Shown here in pieces: positions 8,685 to 17,720 of a stretch of 64,000 nucleotides of DNA (its first letter is position 1; each line of letters begins with the position of its first letter). Under the pieces are notes generated by a model. The model was not told the DNA's origin, did not search any database, and saw only the letters and a program-made list of their open reading frames with translations. The stretch spans positions 1,178,001 to 1,242,000 of the forward strand of contig CALOBN010000005.1 in assembly GCA_942491555.1 (NCBI GenBank). Reading direction: 5' to 3'. This stretch comes from Marinihelvus sp942491555. GTDB lineage: Bacteria > Pseudomonadota > Gammaproteobacteria > Xanthomonadales > SZUA-36. The position numbers and the translations under genes were made by a program.

Positions 8685-10412
8685 TTACTGGAAGGTTTGC
8701 AGGTTTTGTATGGTCAGGCCGTTGCCGTCGAAGTGCATCTCGATCCGCGAGCGTCCCAGGAGTGCCTGGTAGTCGTCCATCATCGCCTGGAAGTCCGGGC
8801 CGCCGCTCATGTTGACATCGCTCTGGCCAGCGCCGCCGTAACTGGCCCAGTCCTGCCCGGCGCTCTGCAATTGGGCCAGCATGGCCATATCGTATTCAAC
8901 GGAGAAGAACATGCTCCCGGAATCCCCTTTCTGGTCAAGGAAGCCGCGCAGCTTGTCGTTCTGGCCCTTGCCCAGGGAGACGCCGATCGCATTTTTGCTC
9001 ATGACGGCGTAGACCTCCATATCCGGCGTGGCGATCATCATCAGGTCACGGGGCACTTGCACCGGATCTGCGCCAGGCTCGATATTCAGGTTTTCGAAAC
9101 CCGGAACCATCATGCTCGCCATGCCAATGACCATCTGTGGGCTGGCCATTTCCAGTGACAGCATGCCGCGCACATTGCCTGGCTGCGGGTCTGCCGGGTC
9201 AATTTCCAGCAGTTCGGCCCGGAAGCCCCTGAGGTTGCCGATAAACGGTGGCATCGGCTGATTGAGGGTTTGCGCCATTTGCTGAATCTGCGCATTCATG
9301 TCGCGCAGCTGCGGGCATTCAAAAGGCACCTGGGCCATGGCGTTCGCCGAGTCCCTGAGGAACTGGACGAGGGCCCCCATTTCCACGCTCATCGAGGCAT
9401 TGACCATATTAGGACCGCCGCTGGCTGCTGGTGGAACATCTCCCACGAGCTTTGCCAGTTGCCCGCCAATCAGCGGGTTGGTTTCAATTTCATAGTGCAT
9501 GCCAACCCGGTCCGCGGTGATTTCCGTGGCGCCCATGACAAGGCGTGGAACAGCCAGGCTGATCAATCCGGCTTCCCGTTCGCAGGCAGGGTCAATGGCG
9601 GCGAGGTCAAAACCACCCATATCGGTCATCCAGCGTGCTGTGATGCTGTCGGCGTTAAACATTTCATCTACTACCCCGGACATATCCACATAGCCGGCCA
9701 AATACGGGGAGAAATCTTTCTCGCGGGCCAGTTTGCCCAGGGCGGCACTGTCCGCCATGGAATCTGCCGGTAGCTCAACAGCAAGCAATGCCGGCAGGAA
9801 CTCCGGCTCATGGAGCGGCGGCGCGGCAGTCATCACGATGTGGTCATCGAGAATGGCGAGATACAGGGCCATGGGCATGTCGGCCTCTGCAAAACGCCAG
9901 TAGGACACACCCTGGAAGTCCAATTGTGGTACCGACTGGCCGGAGCGCATCTCAACACGCGCCACCAGGTCGCGAACCAGGTTGGCATCGCCAATGCCGG
10001 CGCGCATAACCGGGAACAGCCCCTGTCCGTAGACGACGCTATTGGTCGACAGCGACAGGCCCATGCTCTCCATGCCGGCGCGGTTCAGATTGCCATCCAG
10101 TTCTGCGAGCACGGCTTCGAGTAATGCCGCACTGGCTTCGTCCCCGGATTCGATGGTGCCGTCCTGCATCGCCATGCGGAGCTCTTCGAGCGATGTTTGC
10201 ATGTCCATCATCACCGGAGTGATGCGCGCCAGGTAGGCGTCCACAATGTCTTCGGGAAGAGGCTCCAGGTTGGCCATCACGAACGGCGTATCTGCCGGCA
10301 CCAGTTCGAGCAGCGGGTTGCTCGCGCCTGCGAGGTTGTCATCGTCTTTACCGCAGGCGGCGAGGAGGAGCATGCTGCCACTAAGGGCCAGGGTAAGCGC
10401 GCGTCTGTTCAT
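8685..10412 (-). CDS. Large lipoprotein of unknown function
   Basis: Predicted 575-residue protein that I do not recognise as a named family. The N-terminus is a clear lipoprotein signal: positively charged MNRR, a hydrophobic core, and the lipobox LLAAC with Cys20, followed by GKDDD. Asp residues at this place could favour inner-membrane retention, but the +2 residue is Gly, so outer-membrane sorting is equally possible. The body begins with VPADTPFVMANLEPLP, like DUF3352-type periplasmic proteins, and is rich in Met and acidic residues. It is a single-gene unit with its own promoter and terminator. No enzyme motif is visible. Confidence 0.7.
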   Translation of the reverse strand: MNRRALTLALSGSMLLLAACGKDDDNLAGASNPLLELVPADTPFVMANLEPLPEDIVDAYLARITPVMMDMQTSLEELRMAMQDGTIESGDEASAALLEAVLAELDGNLNRAGMESMGLSLSTNSVVYGQGLFPVMRAGIGDANLVRDLVARVEMRSGQSVPQLDFQGVSYWRFAEADMPMALYLAILDDHIVMTAAPPLHEPEFLPALLAVELPADSMADSAALGKLAREKDFSPYLAGYVDMSGVVDEMFNADSITARWMTDMGGFDLAAIDPACEREAGLISLAVPRLVMGATEITADRVGMHYEIETNPLIGGQLAKLVGDVPPAASGGPNMVNASMSVEMGALVQFLRDSANAMAQVPFECPQLRDMNAQIQQMAQTLNQPMPPFIGNLRGFRAELLEIDPADPQPGNVRGMLSLEMASPQMVIGMASMMVPGFENLNIEPGADPVQVPRDLMMIATPDMEVYAVMSKNAIGVSLGKGQNDKLRGFLDQKGDSGSMFFSVEYDMAMLAQLQSAGQDWASYGGAGQSDVNMSGGPDFQAMMDDYQALLGRSRIEMHFDGNGLTIQNLQTFQ

Positions 10413-10458
10413 AGGTCGTTACCTTCAAATTGGTTAAGTAGCTTGTGTATGGTTAGGT

Positions 10459-10487
10459 GTTATACCACAGTACAACACTAATGCCAA
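10459..10487 (-). promoter_or_regulatory. Sigma-70 promoter of the lipoprotein gene
   Basis: Minus strand: -35 TTGGCA (10487-10482), a 17-base spacer, and -10 TATAAC (10464-10459). The predicted transcription start is about 40 bases before the ATG at 10412, which is preceded by GAAGG. It lies just past the murU stop codon. Confidence 0.65.
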
Positions 10488-10496
10488 TACTTAAAA

Positions 10497-11177
10497 CTAA
10501 TCTGAAGGGTGATCGGTGTGATCCAGGGCAGCGCGCAAGGCGGCCAGGCGTTGCGGGGTGCCGGAATCGAACCAGGCGCCGTGGTGTTGCTCACCGGTAA
10601 CCAGGTAGTTGTCGGCTGTTTCCTTGAGCAGATTGGTAATTCGCCAGCGACCTGCGCTGGCGCCCGCAAAAAAACGCGGGTGATAGGCAGCGATGCCGCT
10701 AAACGTCAGGCGATTCTCTCCGGTGCTTCTCAGGCGTCCATGCTGCAGGGCAAGGTCACCCTCCGGGTGATGCTCCGGGTTAGGCACCATGACCAGGTGC
10801 GCGCGGTCGCACTTCACATGACGCAGCCGCGCCAGCGGGTAATCGCACCATATGTCACCGCTGATCACGGCAAAGGGTGCCGGGCCAAGCAGGGGCAGCG
10901 CCTGGAAGATGCCCCCGCCGGTTTCCAGCGCATCCGGCGGTTCTTCTGAATAGTGAATGCGCAGCCCCCAGCGATCACCGTCGCCCAGGGCGGCGGGTAA
11001 CTGTTCACCCAGGTGCCCCGTGTTGATCACGATCTCCTGGAAGCCGGCATCGGCCAGGTTTTCCAGGTGGTATTCAATCATCGGTTTGCCGCCCACCTCA
11101 ATCAGGGGTTTGGGCGTGGTGTCAGTCAGTGGGCGCAGCCGTGCCCCGCGGCCGGCGGCAAGAATCATGGCGCGCAT
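10497..11177 (-). CDS. murU: N-acetylmuramate 1-phosphate uridylyltransferase MurU
   Basis: Nucleotidyltransferase that makes UDP-MurNAc from MurNAc-1-phosphate and UTP in the cytoplasm, in the peptidoglycan recycling shunt that bypasses MurA. The 226 residues start with the NTP-binding signature MRAMILAAGRGARLRPLTD, followed by KPLIEVGGKPMIEYHLENL and the metal-binding ISGDIWCD. Its first 13 bases overlap the end of amgK, the kinase that supplies its substrate. The pair is found in gammaproteobacteria with anabolic recycling and gives intrinsic tolerance to fosfomycin. By sequence alone it could be a generic sugar nucleotidyltransferase; the amgK context decides. Confidence 0.88.
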   Translation of the reverse strand: MRAMILAAGRGARLRPLTDTTPKPLIEVGGKPMIEYHLENLADAGFQEIVINTGHLGEQLPAALGDGDRWGLRIHYSEEPPDALETGGGIFQALPLLGPAPFAVISGDIWCDYPLARLRHVKCDRAHLVMVPNPEHHPEGDLALQHGRLRSTGENRLTFSGIAAYHPRFFAGASAGRWRITNLLKETADNYLVTGEQHHGAWFDSGTPQRLAALRAALDHTDHPSD

Positions 11178-12166
11178 TGCAACTGCTCCAGTTGTTCAAG
11201 GAAAGGCTCAAAGCGCGGGTATCGGGCCAGGACGTCCACCACGTAATTCCAGAACCGGGGGACCATGTCCAGGTATCCGGCTTTACCATCCCGGTAGTGC
11301 AGTCGCGCAAAAATGCCCACAATTTTCAGATTGCGTTGCAGCCCCATCCAGTCCACCTGGCGTTGCCAGACATCCGCTGGCGTGTCCGGGGCAACCTGTT
11401 GGCGGTAAGCCTCCATCCAGTGTTCCAGTCGTGCGCGCGGCCAGGGCTCGTAGCGGTCCCACAGCAGTGAGGCGAGGTCATAGCTCAGCGGCCCCCGCAC
11501 GGCGTCCTGATAATCGATGATGCCAACCGAGTCGTCCGCTGCCAGCAACAGATTGCAGGAATGAAAGTCGCGATGGACAAAAATCTGAGGTTGCGCCTCG
11601 GCAGAGACCAACAGGTCGGTGCACAGGGACTCCCAGTAATCAAAAAAAGCACAGTCAGGCTGCAGGCCTTTGTGCCGGCGCAGATACCACTCCGGAAACA
11701 ACTCCAATTCATCCTGCAGACGCTTGCGCGAATACACCGGCAGTCCCTGCGTATTGACGTCCTGTGCAAACGTGGCCAGTACCCTGAACAATTCGGGAAA
11801 CCAACGATCTGCGCTGTCAGGATCAATCAGGTCCCGGAACAGACGATCGCCGAGATCTTCCAGCAGCAGGTACCCCTGCTCAAGATTAACCGCTTCAAGG
11901 CGTGGCGCATGCAGACCTGCCTTGCGAAGGCGGTGAGTAATATCCACGAAAGGTTCGCAGGACTCGCGGTCCGGTGGTGCATCCATGAGGATCCAGCTGC
12001 GCGGCCCGTCGCTGAGCCGGAGATAGCGTCGAAAGCTTGCGTCGCCGGCAACAGGCCGCGTTTCTGTAGCACTAATGCCGAGTTCCGCCTCAGCCCAGGC
12101 AACGCCATCCACCCACCGCTGGTCGGCCCCATCAACAGTCTCTGGCAGCTTGTTCATGGCGCGCAT
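11165..12166 (-). CDS. amgK: Anomeric MurNAc/GlcNAc kinase AmgK
   Basis: Aminoglycoside-phosphotransferase-fold kinase of 333 residues that phosphorylates MurNAc (and GlcNAc) at C1 for MurU. Visible motifs: the nucleotide-binding region GDASFRRYLRL, the catalytic HRDFHSCNLLL (Brenner-type HxDxxxxN), and the metal-binding GIIDYQDAVRGPLSYDLASLL. The next gene is murU, overlapping by 13 bases. In many relatives amgK is divergent from lptD; here the divergent neighbour is sufR. The start is ATG 12166, with a second ATG three codons later. Confidence 0.88.
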   Translation of the reverse strand: MRAMNKLPETVDGADQRWVDGVAWAEAELGISATETRPVAGDASFRRYLRLSDGPRSWILMDAPPDRESCEPFVDITHRLRKAGLHAPRLEAVNLEQGYLLLEDLGDRLFRDLIDPDSADRWFPELFRVLATFAQDVNTQGLPVYSRKRLQDELELFPEWYLRRHKGLQPDCAFFDYWESLCTDLLVSAEAQPQIFVHRDFHSCNLLLAADDSVGIIDYQDAVRGPLSYDLASLLWDRYEPWPRARLEHWMEAYRQQVAPDTPADVWQRQVDWMGLQRNLKIVGIFARLHYRDGKAGYLDMVPRFWNYVVDVLARYPRFEPFLEQLEQLQCAP

Positions 12167-12243
12167 TGTACCGTTTCCCTTGCGTTGCTCTACCGTCCGG
12201 CCAACGAAGCCCGTTCAAGCAGTGTTCACATTAGTGCGGGTTT

Positions 12244-12263
12244 AATTGGTACCAATTTGGTAC
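12244..12263 (+). promoter_or_regulatory. Candidate SufR operator overlapping the suf promoter
   Basis: A perfect 14-bp palindrome AATTGGTACCAATT at 12244-12257 is followed by a second copy of its half, TTGGTAC, at 12257-12263. The two TTGGTAC copies (12246-12252 and 12257-12263) are 11 bp apart, about one helical turn. An extended -10-like TGGTACTAT overlaps the second copy. The site sits 32-51 bases before the start of an Rrf2-type regulator, so autoregulation is the natural reading (inference). Confidence 0.5.
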
Positions 12264-12294
12264 TATATGAATATTAAACCCATGGAGCGCCGCG

Positions 12295-12750
12295 GTGCTG
12301 CGAATCAGCAAACTAACCGACTATGCAATTCTTGTCATGGTGGAACTGTGTTCCAGCCCTGGCGAGGTGCTCAATGCCCAGTCACTGGCTGAGCGTTGTG
12401 GTCTGGAGCTTCCCACGGTAAGCAAGGTTTTAAAGACCCTTGGCCGGTCCGGGCTGGTTGGATCGCAGCGGGGGGCCAACGGGGGTTACCGGGCGGAGGT
12501 AGCTGCCGGGGACGTGAGCGTTGCCGATGTAATCAGTGCCATGGAAGGTCCGATCGCCATGACCGAGTGCAGTGTCCATGAGGGCTTGTGTTCCGTCGAG
12601 GCAAACTGCAGCGCCCGGCATAACTGGCAGAAAGTCAGCCAGGCGGTAGCGGGTGCGCTGCAGAACATCAGCCTGGCAGATATGAGCCGTCCGTCCCAAT
12701 GGGCCGGCAGTGGCCCTGCCGGGCTGAACATCTCGATCCTGAGCGCCTGA
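12295..12750 (+). CDS. sufR: SUF-system Fe-S regulator of the Rrf2 family
   Basis: Winged-helix regulator of 151 residues leading the suf operon. Such proteins usually bind an Fe-S cluster and repress suf when cluster supply is adequate. The N-terminus MLRISKLTDYAILVMVEL and the recognition helix region ELPTVSKVLKTLGRSGLV are typical of Rrf2. Three cysteines are suitably placed for a cluster (TECSVHEG, LCSVEANC). The start is GTG 12295 with GGAG seven bases upstream; a nearby ATG at 12282 is out of frame. The name sufR is used here for the Rrf2-type proteobacterial regulator, not the unrelated cyanobacterial SufR. Confidence 0.88.
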   Translation: MLRISKLTDYAILVMVELCSSPGEVLNAQSLAERCGLELPTVSKVLKTLGRSGLVGSQRGANGGYRAEVAAGDVSVADVISAMEGPIAMTECSVHEGLCSVEANCSARHNWQKVSQAVAGALQNISLADMSRPSQWAGSGPAGLNISILSA

Positions 12751-12813
12751 CCCCCGAACCGGCGCACCCAGGGTCATTTAACGAGACCACCTGAATTTTT
12801 CCGAGGAAGTCGT

Positions 12814-14262
12814 ATGAGCACGAGTAACAGCACCGTCGAAAAGCATCTGGAAGGGCGCTACAAGCACGGATTTATTACCGATATCGAGTCTGACTCGCTG
12901 CCGCCGGGCCTTGATGAAGGTGTGATCAGGGCAATTTCGGCGCGCAAGGATGAGCCGGAGTGGTTGCTGGAATGGCGTCTTCGTGCCTATCGCAAATTCC
13001 TCAAGATGAGTGAACCGCACTGGGCGCACCTGAACATCGAGTCCATCGATCTGCAGGCAATTTCCTACTACTCCGCGCCCAAGTCCGATAAGGACCGGCC
13101 CCAGTCGCTGGACGAGGTCGATCCCAAGCTGCTTGAAACCTACGACAAGCTCGGTGTGCCCCTGCATGAGCGCGCCCGGCTGGCTGGCGTGGCGGTTGAT
13201 GCGGTGTTTGACTCGGTTTCCGTGGGCACCACGTTCAAAAAGGAGCTGGAAAAGGCCGGCGTGATTTTCTGCTCCTTTTCTGAAGCCGCGCGGGATTATC
13301 CGGAGCTGGTGCGCCAATACCTCGGTTCCGTGGTTCCGCAGCATGACAACTACTTTGCTGCACTCAACTCTGCGGTCTTCTCCGATGGAAGCTTTGTGTA
13401 TGTGCCCAAGGGGGTGCGCTGCCCCATGGAGCTGAGTACCTATTTCCGCATCAATGCAGCGGAGACGGGTCAGTTTGAGCGCACCCTGGTCATTGCCGAT
13501 GAGGGCGCTTATGTGAGCTACCTGGAAGGCTGCACCGCGCCGATGCGTGATGAAAACCAGCTGCACGCGGCCGTGGTTGAACTGGTCGCCCTGGAAGGGG
13601 CCGAGATCAAGTATTCAACGGTGCAGAACTGGTACCCCGGTGACGAGGACGGCAAGGGTGGTATCTACAATTTTGTCACCAAGCGCGGCGATTGCCGCGG
13701 TGACGACTCGCGAATTTCCTGGACCCAGGTCGAGACCGGTTCGGCCATCACCTGGAAATATCCCAGCTGTGTCTTGCGGGGTGACAATTCGGTCGGTGAG
13801 TTCTACTCGGTTGCTTTGACCAATAATTGTCAGCAGGCCGATACCGGAACCAAGATGATTCACCTGGGCAGGAACACGCGCAGCACGATCATATCCAAAG
13901 GCATCTCGGCGGGGCGGGGGCAGAACGCCTACCGGGGGCTGGTCAAGATTGGCAAGGGCGCAGAAAACGCCCGTAACTTTACCCAGTGTGACTCCATGCT
14001 GATCGGCAAACGGTGCGGTGCGCATACCTTTCCTTACATCGAAGTACAGAACCCGACCGCGAAGGTGGAGCACGAGGCTACCACTTCACGCATTGGCGAG
14101 GATCAGTTGTTCTATTGCCTGCAGCGTGGTCTTGGTGAGGAGGACGCCGTGAGCATGATCGTGGATGGTTTCTGCAAGCAGGTTTTCAAGGAGCTGCCCA
14201 TGGAATTTGCCGTTGAGGCCAAGGCGCTGCTGGAGATCAGCCTCGAAGGTGCAGTAGGATAA
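12814..14262 (+). CDS. sufB: Fe-S cluster assembly scaffold SufB
   Basis: Core of the SufBCD scaffold on which new Fe-S clusters are built. Its 482 residues are normal length. The body shows the SufB hallmarks: VYVPKGVRCPMELSTYFRIN, LEGCTAPMRDENQLHAAVVEL, STVQNWYPGDEDGKGGIYNFVTK split over conserved blocks, KYPSCVLRGDNSVGEFYSVAL, and QCDSMLIGKRCGAHTFPYIE near the C-terminus, where the conserved Cys and Glu lie. It follows sufR after 63 bases. The gap to sufC is longer (88 bases) and AT-rich, unlike the overlaps downstream. Confidence 0.97.
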   Translation: MSTSNSTVEKHLEGRYKHGFITDIESDSLPPGLDEGVIRAISARKDEPEWLLEWRLRAYRKFLKMSEPHWAHLNIESIDLQAISYYSAPKSDKDRPQSLDEVDPKLLETYDKLGVPLHERARLAGVAVDAVFDSVSVGTTFKKELEKAGVIFCSFSEAARDYPELVRQYLGSVVPQHDNYFAALNSAVFSDGSFVYVPKGVRCPMELSTYFRINAAETGQFERTLVIADEGAYVSYLEGCTAPMRDENQLHAAVVELVALEGAEIKYSTVQNWYPGDEDGKGGIYNFVTKRGDCRGDDSRISWTQVETGSAITWKYPSCVLRGDNSVGEFYSVALTNNCQQADTGTKMIHLGRNTRSTIISKGISAGRGQNAYRGLVKIGKGAENARNFTQCDSMLIGKRCGAHTFPYIEVQNPTAKVEHEATTSRIGEDQLFYCLQRGLGEEDAVSMIVDGFCKQVFKELPMEFAVEAKALLEISLEGAVG

Positions 14263-14350
14263 TTAATACACGAATTTAAATACGCGTAAATAATTACTAG
14301 TTATAGCGCGTGATCTTATCCAAGAATCAGCTTTAAGTGGAATCAAATTA

Positions 14351-15121
14351 ATGTTAAATATCAAAAATTTACACGCTGGTGTTGAGAATAAAAATATCCT
14401 TCGCGGTCTCGATCTGGAGGTCAAGGCTGGTGAGATTCATGCCATCATGGGTCCCAATGGTTCCGGCAAAAGCACGCTGGGCAATGTCCTGGCCGGACGC
14501 GAGGGTTATGACGTTTCCGAGGGTAGCGTCGAGTTTCTTGGCAAAAATCTGCTTGAGCTTGAGGCGGAAGAGCGCGCCTGCGAAGGCCTGTTTCTGGCCT
14601 TCCAGTACCCGGTGGAAATCCCGGGTGTTAATAACACGTACTTCCTGCGCGCCGCTTTGAATGCACAGCGTAAATATCGTGGTGAGGAGGAACTTGACTC
14701 CGTGGCCTTCCTGCGGCTCGTGCGCGAAAAATTACAGGTGTTGCATATCGGTGATGAACTGCTGCACCGGGCCGTGAACGAAGGTTTCTCAGGGGGCGAA
14801 AAAAAGCGTAATGAGATTTTCCAGATGGCGGTCCTCGAGCCCAGGCTGGCGATCCTGGACGAAACAGATTCCGGCCTCGATATTGATGCACTCAAGACCG
14901 TGGCGGAAGGTGTCAATCGCTTACGCAGCGAGGACCGTGCCATTATCCTGGTAACTCATTACCAACGTCTGCTTGACTACATCCAGCCGGATCATGTGCA
15001 TGTACTGGCAGGCGGACGCATCGTCACGAGCGGCGGGCCGGATCTGGCCTTGCGCCTGGAAGAAGAAGGCTATGCCTGGCTTGAAGACGGCGGCATCGCC
15101 GAGGTGGCCGAGGCGTCATGA
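14351..15121 (+). CDS. sufC: Fe-S cluster assembly ATPase SufC
   Basis: ABC-type ATPase that drives conformational change in SufBCD. The 256 residues show Walker A GPNGSGKSTLGNVL near residue 37, the Q-loop region FLAFQYPVEIPG, the signature FSGGEKKRNEIFQM and Walker B LAILDETDSGLDIDAL. The EKKRNE signature separates SufC from transport ATPases. Its stop overlaps the sufD start by four bases (ATGA). The first codons are AT-rich relative to the rest, continuing the AT-rich gap upstream. Confidence 0.97.
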   Translation: MLNIKNLHAGVENKNILRGLDLEVKAGEIHAIMGPNGSGKSTLGNVLAGREGYDVSEGSVEFLGKNLLELEAEERACEGLFLAFQYPVEIPGVNNTYFLRAALNAQRKYRGEEELDSVAFLRLVREKLQVLHIGDELLHRAVNEGFSGGEKKRNEIFQMAVLEPRLAILDETDSGLDIDALKTVAEGVNRLRSEDRAIILVTHYQRLLDYIQPDHVHVLAGGRIVTSGGPDLALRLEEEGYAWLEDGGIAEVAEAS

Positions 15122-16395
15122 CTACCCTGACCGAAGCGCTGGCCACCGCCGGAACATCTCAATCCGTTGCGAGCGATGTGCTCCCTGAATGGGCGCAGCA
15201 ACTCCGCAGCCGGGGCCATGCACAGTTTAGCCATCATGGCTTGCCACACCGCCGGCTGGAGGCCTGGAAGTACACGCCCCTGGATGGCCTGAACGAGGCG
15301 GTCGCTGGTCTGGGTTTACCTGGTAGCGCGCCGGATGACGAAGCCCTGCTGGACATTGAAGGGAGCCATCGTCTCATGTTTACCGATGGCGCCCTGCAGG
15401 ACACGCCCCCGGGATTACCTGCTGGCGTTGAAGTTCTCTCACTGCCGGATGCTTTGAGTGCCGATGACGGGACACTGCAGGCCGCGCTCGAGGGCCTGGA
15501 TGCTGAACAGGCCACCGATGCCATGCTTGCGCTGAATACGGCAACCCTGTCCCAGGGCGCGGTGATTCGTGTCGCGCCCGGCGTTGATGCAGGCCGCATG
15601 GTGGCAGAGTGGCGCAACGGCAGCTCGGATACACCCGCGCTGTTCAACAGCCGGGTCATCATCCATTTGGGTGAAGGCGCCGCCCTGGACTGGATCGAGC
15701 ATCAGTGCCTGGGCCAGGTCCTCAACCTGGTCACGCAGGTCACCCTGGATGCCGGCAGCAGCCTCACCCATGCCCGTTTGCAGGACAATAAACAAGATGC
15801 GTGGCTGATCAGCCGGATGGAGGTTAACCAGGCTGCTGACAGCCGGTTTGAGCAGGCCAGTATCGATCTGGGCGCCGGCCTGGCGCGTTACGACCTGGGT
15901 GTTGCCCTGGCCGGCAGCGGCGCTGCCTGCACACTTCTGGGTGCGTATCTCACCGATGGGACGGCGCATGTGGATCACCATCTTGATGTGCGTCATGAAG
16001 CCACGGGTTGCCGCAGTGACCAGACATTTCGCGGTGTATTGCACGGCAAGTCACGGGCGGTTTTCAGCGGACGGGTGCATGTTCTGCCTGGCGCTGATGA
16101 CAGCGAAGCCCACCAGTCCAACGCTAACCTGTTGCTGTCACGCGACGCCGAGGTAGACACCAAGCCCGAACTCATTATCGAGGCGGACGAAGTGATTGCC
16201 AGTCATGGCGCCACCGTCGGTCAGCTGGACGATACCGCCGTGTTTTATCTGCGCAGTCGTGGCATTGATGGCGAGGATGCGCGTCGTATGCTCACCGGCG
16301 CATTCTGCCGCTCCGTTGTAGAGGCAATCAGCAGTGAGCGTGCGCGTGAGGCATTCACCATTCGCCTGAACGAGGCACTGGAGCGCAAGGTATGA
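15118..16395 (+). CDS. sufD: Fe-S cluster assembly protein SufD
   Basis: SufB paralogue that completes the SufBC2D complex and is needed for iron entry. At 425 residues it is the usual size. The N-terminal part has GLPHRRLEAWKYTPLDGL, and the C-terminal beta-helix core has DQTFRGVLHGKSRAVFSGRV, HQSNANLLLS, and DEVIASHGATVGQLDD with the conserved His. Both ends overlap neighbours by four bases (with sufC and sufS), so the operon is tightly coupled. Confidence 0.95.
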   Translation: MTTLTEALATAGTSQSVASDVLPEWAQQLRSRGHAQFSHHGLPHRRLEAWKYTPLDGLNEAVAGLGLPGSAPDDEALLDIEGSHRLMFTDGALQDTPPGLPAGVEVLSLPDALSADDGTLQAALEGLDAEQATDAMLALNTATLSQGAVIRVAPGVDAGRMVAEWRNGSSDTPALFNSRVIIHLGEGAALDWIEHQCLGQVLNLVTQVTLDAGSSLTHARLQDNKQDAWLISRMEVNQAADSRFEQASIDLGAGLARYDLGVALAGSGAACTLLGAYLTDGTAHVDHHLDVRHEATGCRSDQTFRGVLHGKSRAVFSGRVHVLPGADDSEAHQSNANLLLSRDAEVDTKPELIIEADEVIASHGATVGQLDDTAVFYLRSRGIDGEDARRMLTGAFCRSVVEAISSERAREAFTIRLNEALERKV

Positions 16396-17651
16396 GCCAG
16401 CTTTCCCCAACCCCTTCAAACCTGGAGCTGCAACACTTTGATGTAGAGCGGGTGCGTAAAGATTTTCCGATTCTGCAGCGCAGCATTCACGGCAAGCCAC
16501 TGGTCTATCTTGACACTGCTGCATCTGCGCAACGGCCGCTGGCGGTTATCGAGGCGGTGGACAATTTTTACCGCAATCACAATGCCAACATTCATCGCGG
16601 CGTGCACACGCTGAGCCAGGAAGCCACCGACCTGTATGAAGCTGCCCGGGCCCGGCTCGCGCGTTTCATCAATGCACCCTCGGAGCGGGAAGTCGTATTC
16701 ACCCGTGGCACCACCGAGTCGATCAACCTGGTGGCTCAGGCCTATCTGCGCCCCGCGCTGAAACCCGGGGATGAAATCCTGGTTTCGCGCATGGAACATC
16801 ATTCCAACATTGTGCCCTGGCAGATGCTTTGTAAACAGACCGGTGCGGTTCTCAAATCGATTCCCTTTGACGAACGGGGTGTACTCGATATGGATGCCTT
16901 CCACGAATTGTTGACTGACCGGGTCAAGCTGGTCGGCATCGTCATGGTGTCCAATGCGCTGGGTTCAGTAAACCCCGTCAAAGAGATGTGTGCTGCGGCT
17001 GGCGCGATGGACATTCCGGTACTCGTGGACGGCGCCCAGGCCATGCCGCACCAGGCTGTTGATGTGCAGGACCTTGGGTGCACATTCTTCTGTTTTTCCG
17101 GCCACAAGATGTACGGGCCGACGGGTATTGGCGGGCTGTGGGCGCCGTTCGAGGTTCTGGATGCGATGGAGCCTTACCAGGGTGGCGGCGAAATGATCCG
17201 TAAGGTCAGCTTTGAAACGACCGAATTTAATGATCCGCCCGGCAAATTCGAGGCGGGCACACCCAATATTGCCGGCGCGATCGGGCTCGGCGCTGCCGCC
17301 GGGTATCTGGACAGTCTGGGCATGGCGCAGATCACCGCCTATGAGGCCGAACTGCTGCGGGCCGGAACCGAACGCCTGGAAACCGTACCCGGATTACGCA
17401 TTGTGGGCACGGCACCCAACAAGGCGGGTGTACTGTCGTTTGTGATGGAAGGTGTTCATCCGCACGATATTGGAACGATTATCGATCACCACGGGGTTGC
17501 GATCCGCACCGGGCACCATTGCGCCATGCCGGCCATCGCCGATCTTGGCTTGCCAGCAACCGCGCGTGCGTCCCTGGGCCTTTACAACACGGTGCAGGAA
17601 ATGGATGTGCTGGCAGAGGCGTTGGAAAAGACCCGCGCCATGTTCGTTTGA
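16392..17651 (+). CDS. sufS: Cysteine desulfurase SufS
   Basis: PLP enzyme that takes sulfur from cysteine to supply SufBCD. The 419 residues belong to the group II (SufS/CsdA) type: VYLDTAASAQRP, NIHRGVHTLSQEAT, the PLP-binding FSGHKMYGPTGIGGLW, and the short active-site loop TGHHCAMP with the catalytic cysteine near residue 378. The more common loop form is HHCAQP; here Gln is replaced by Met. It ends the operon. No sufE, sufU or sufA follows, so the sulfur-relay partner must be encoded elsewhere. Confidence 0.96.
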   Translation: MSQLSPTPSNLELQHFDVERVRKDFPILQRSIHGKPLVYLDTAASAQRPLAVIEAVDNFYRNHNANIHRGVHTLSQEATDLYEAARARLARFINAPSEREVVFTRGTTESINLVAQAYLRPALKPGDEILVSRMEHHSNIVPWQMLCKQTGAVLKSIPFDERGVLDMDAFHELLTDRVKLVGIVMVSNALGSVNPVKEMCAAAGAMDIPVLVDGAQAMPHQAVDVQDLGCTFFCFSGHKMYGPTGIGGLWAPFEVLDAMEPYQGGGEMIRKVSFETTEFNDPPGKFEAGTPNIAGAIGLGAAAGYLDSLGMAQITAYEAELLRAGTERLETVPGLRIVGTAPNKAGVLSFVMEGVHPHDIGTIIDHHGVAIRTGHHCAMPAIADLGLPATARASLGLYNTVQEMDVLAEALEKTRAMFV

Positions 17652-17720
17652 ATGCCTGCCTGCCCGGATGTCCTGGTGGCGCGGACTGGATCATGATTTG
17701 CAAGCCGGAAACCTTGCGAT

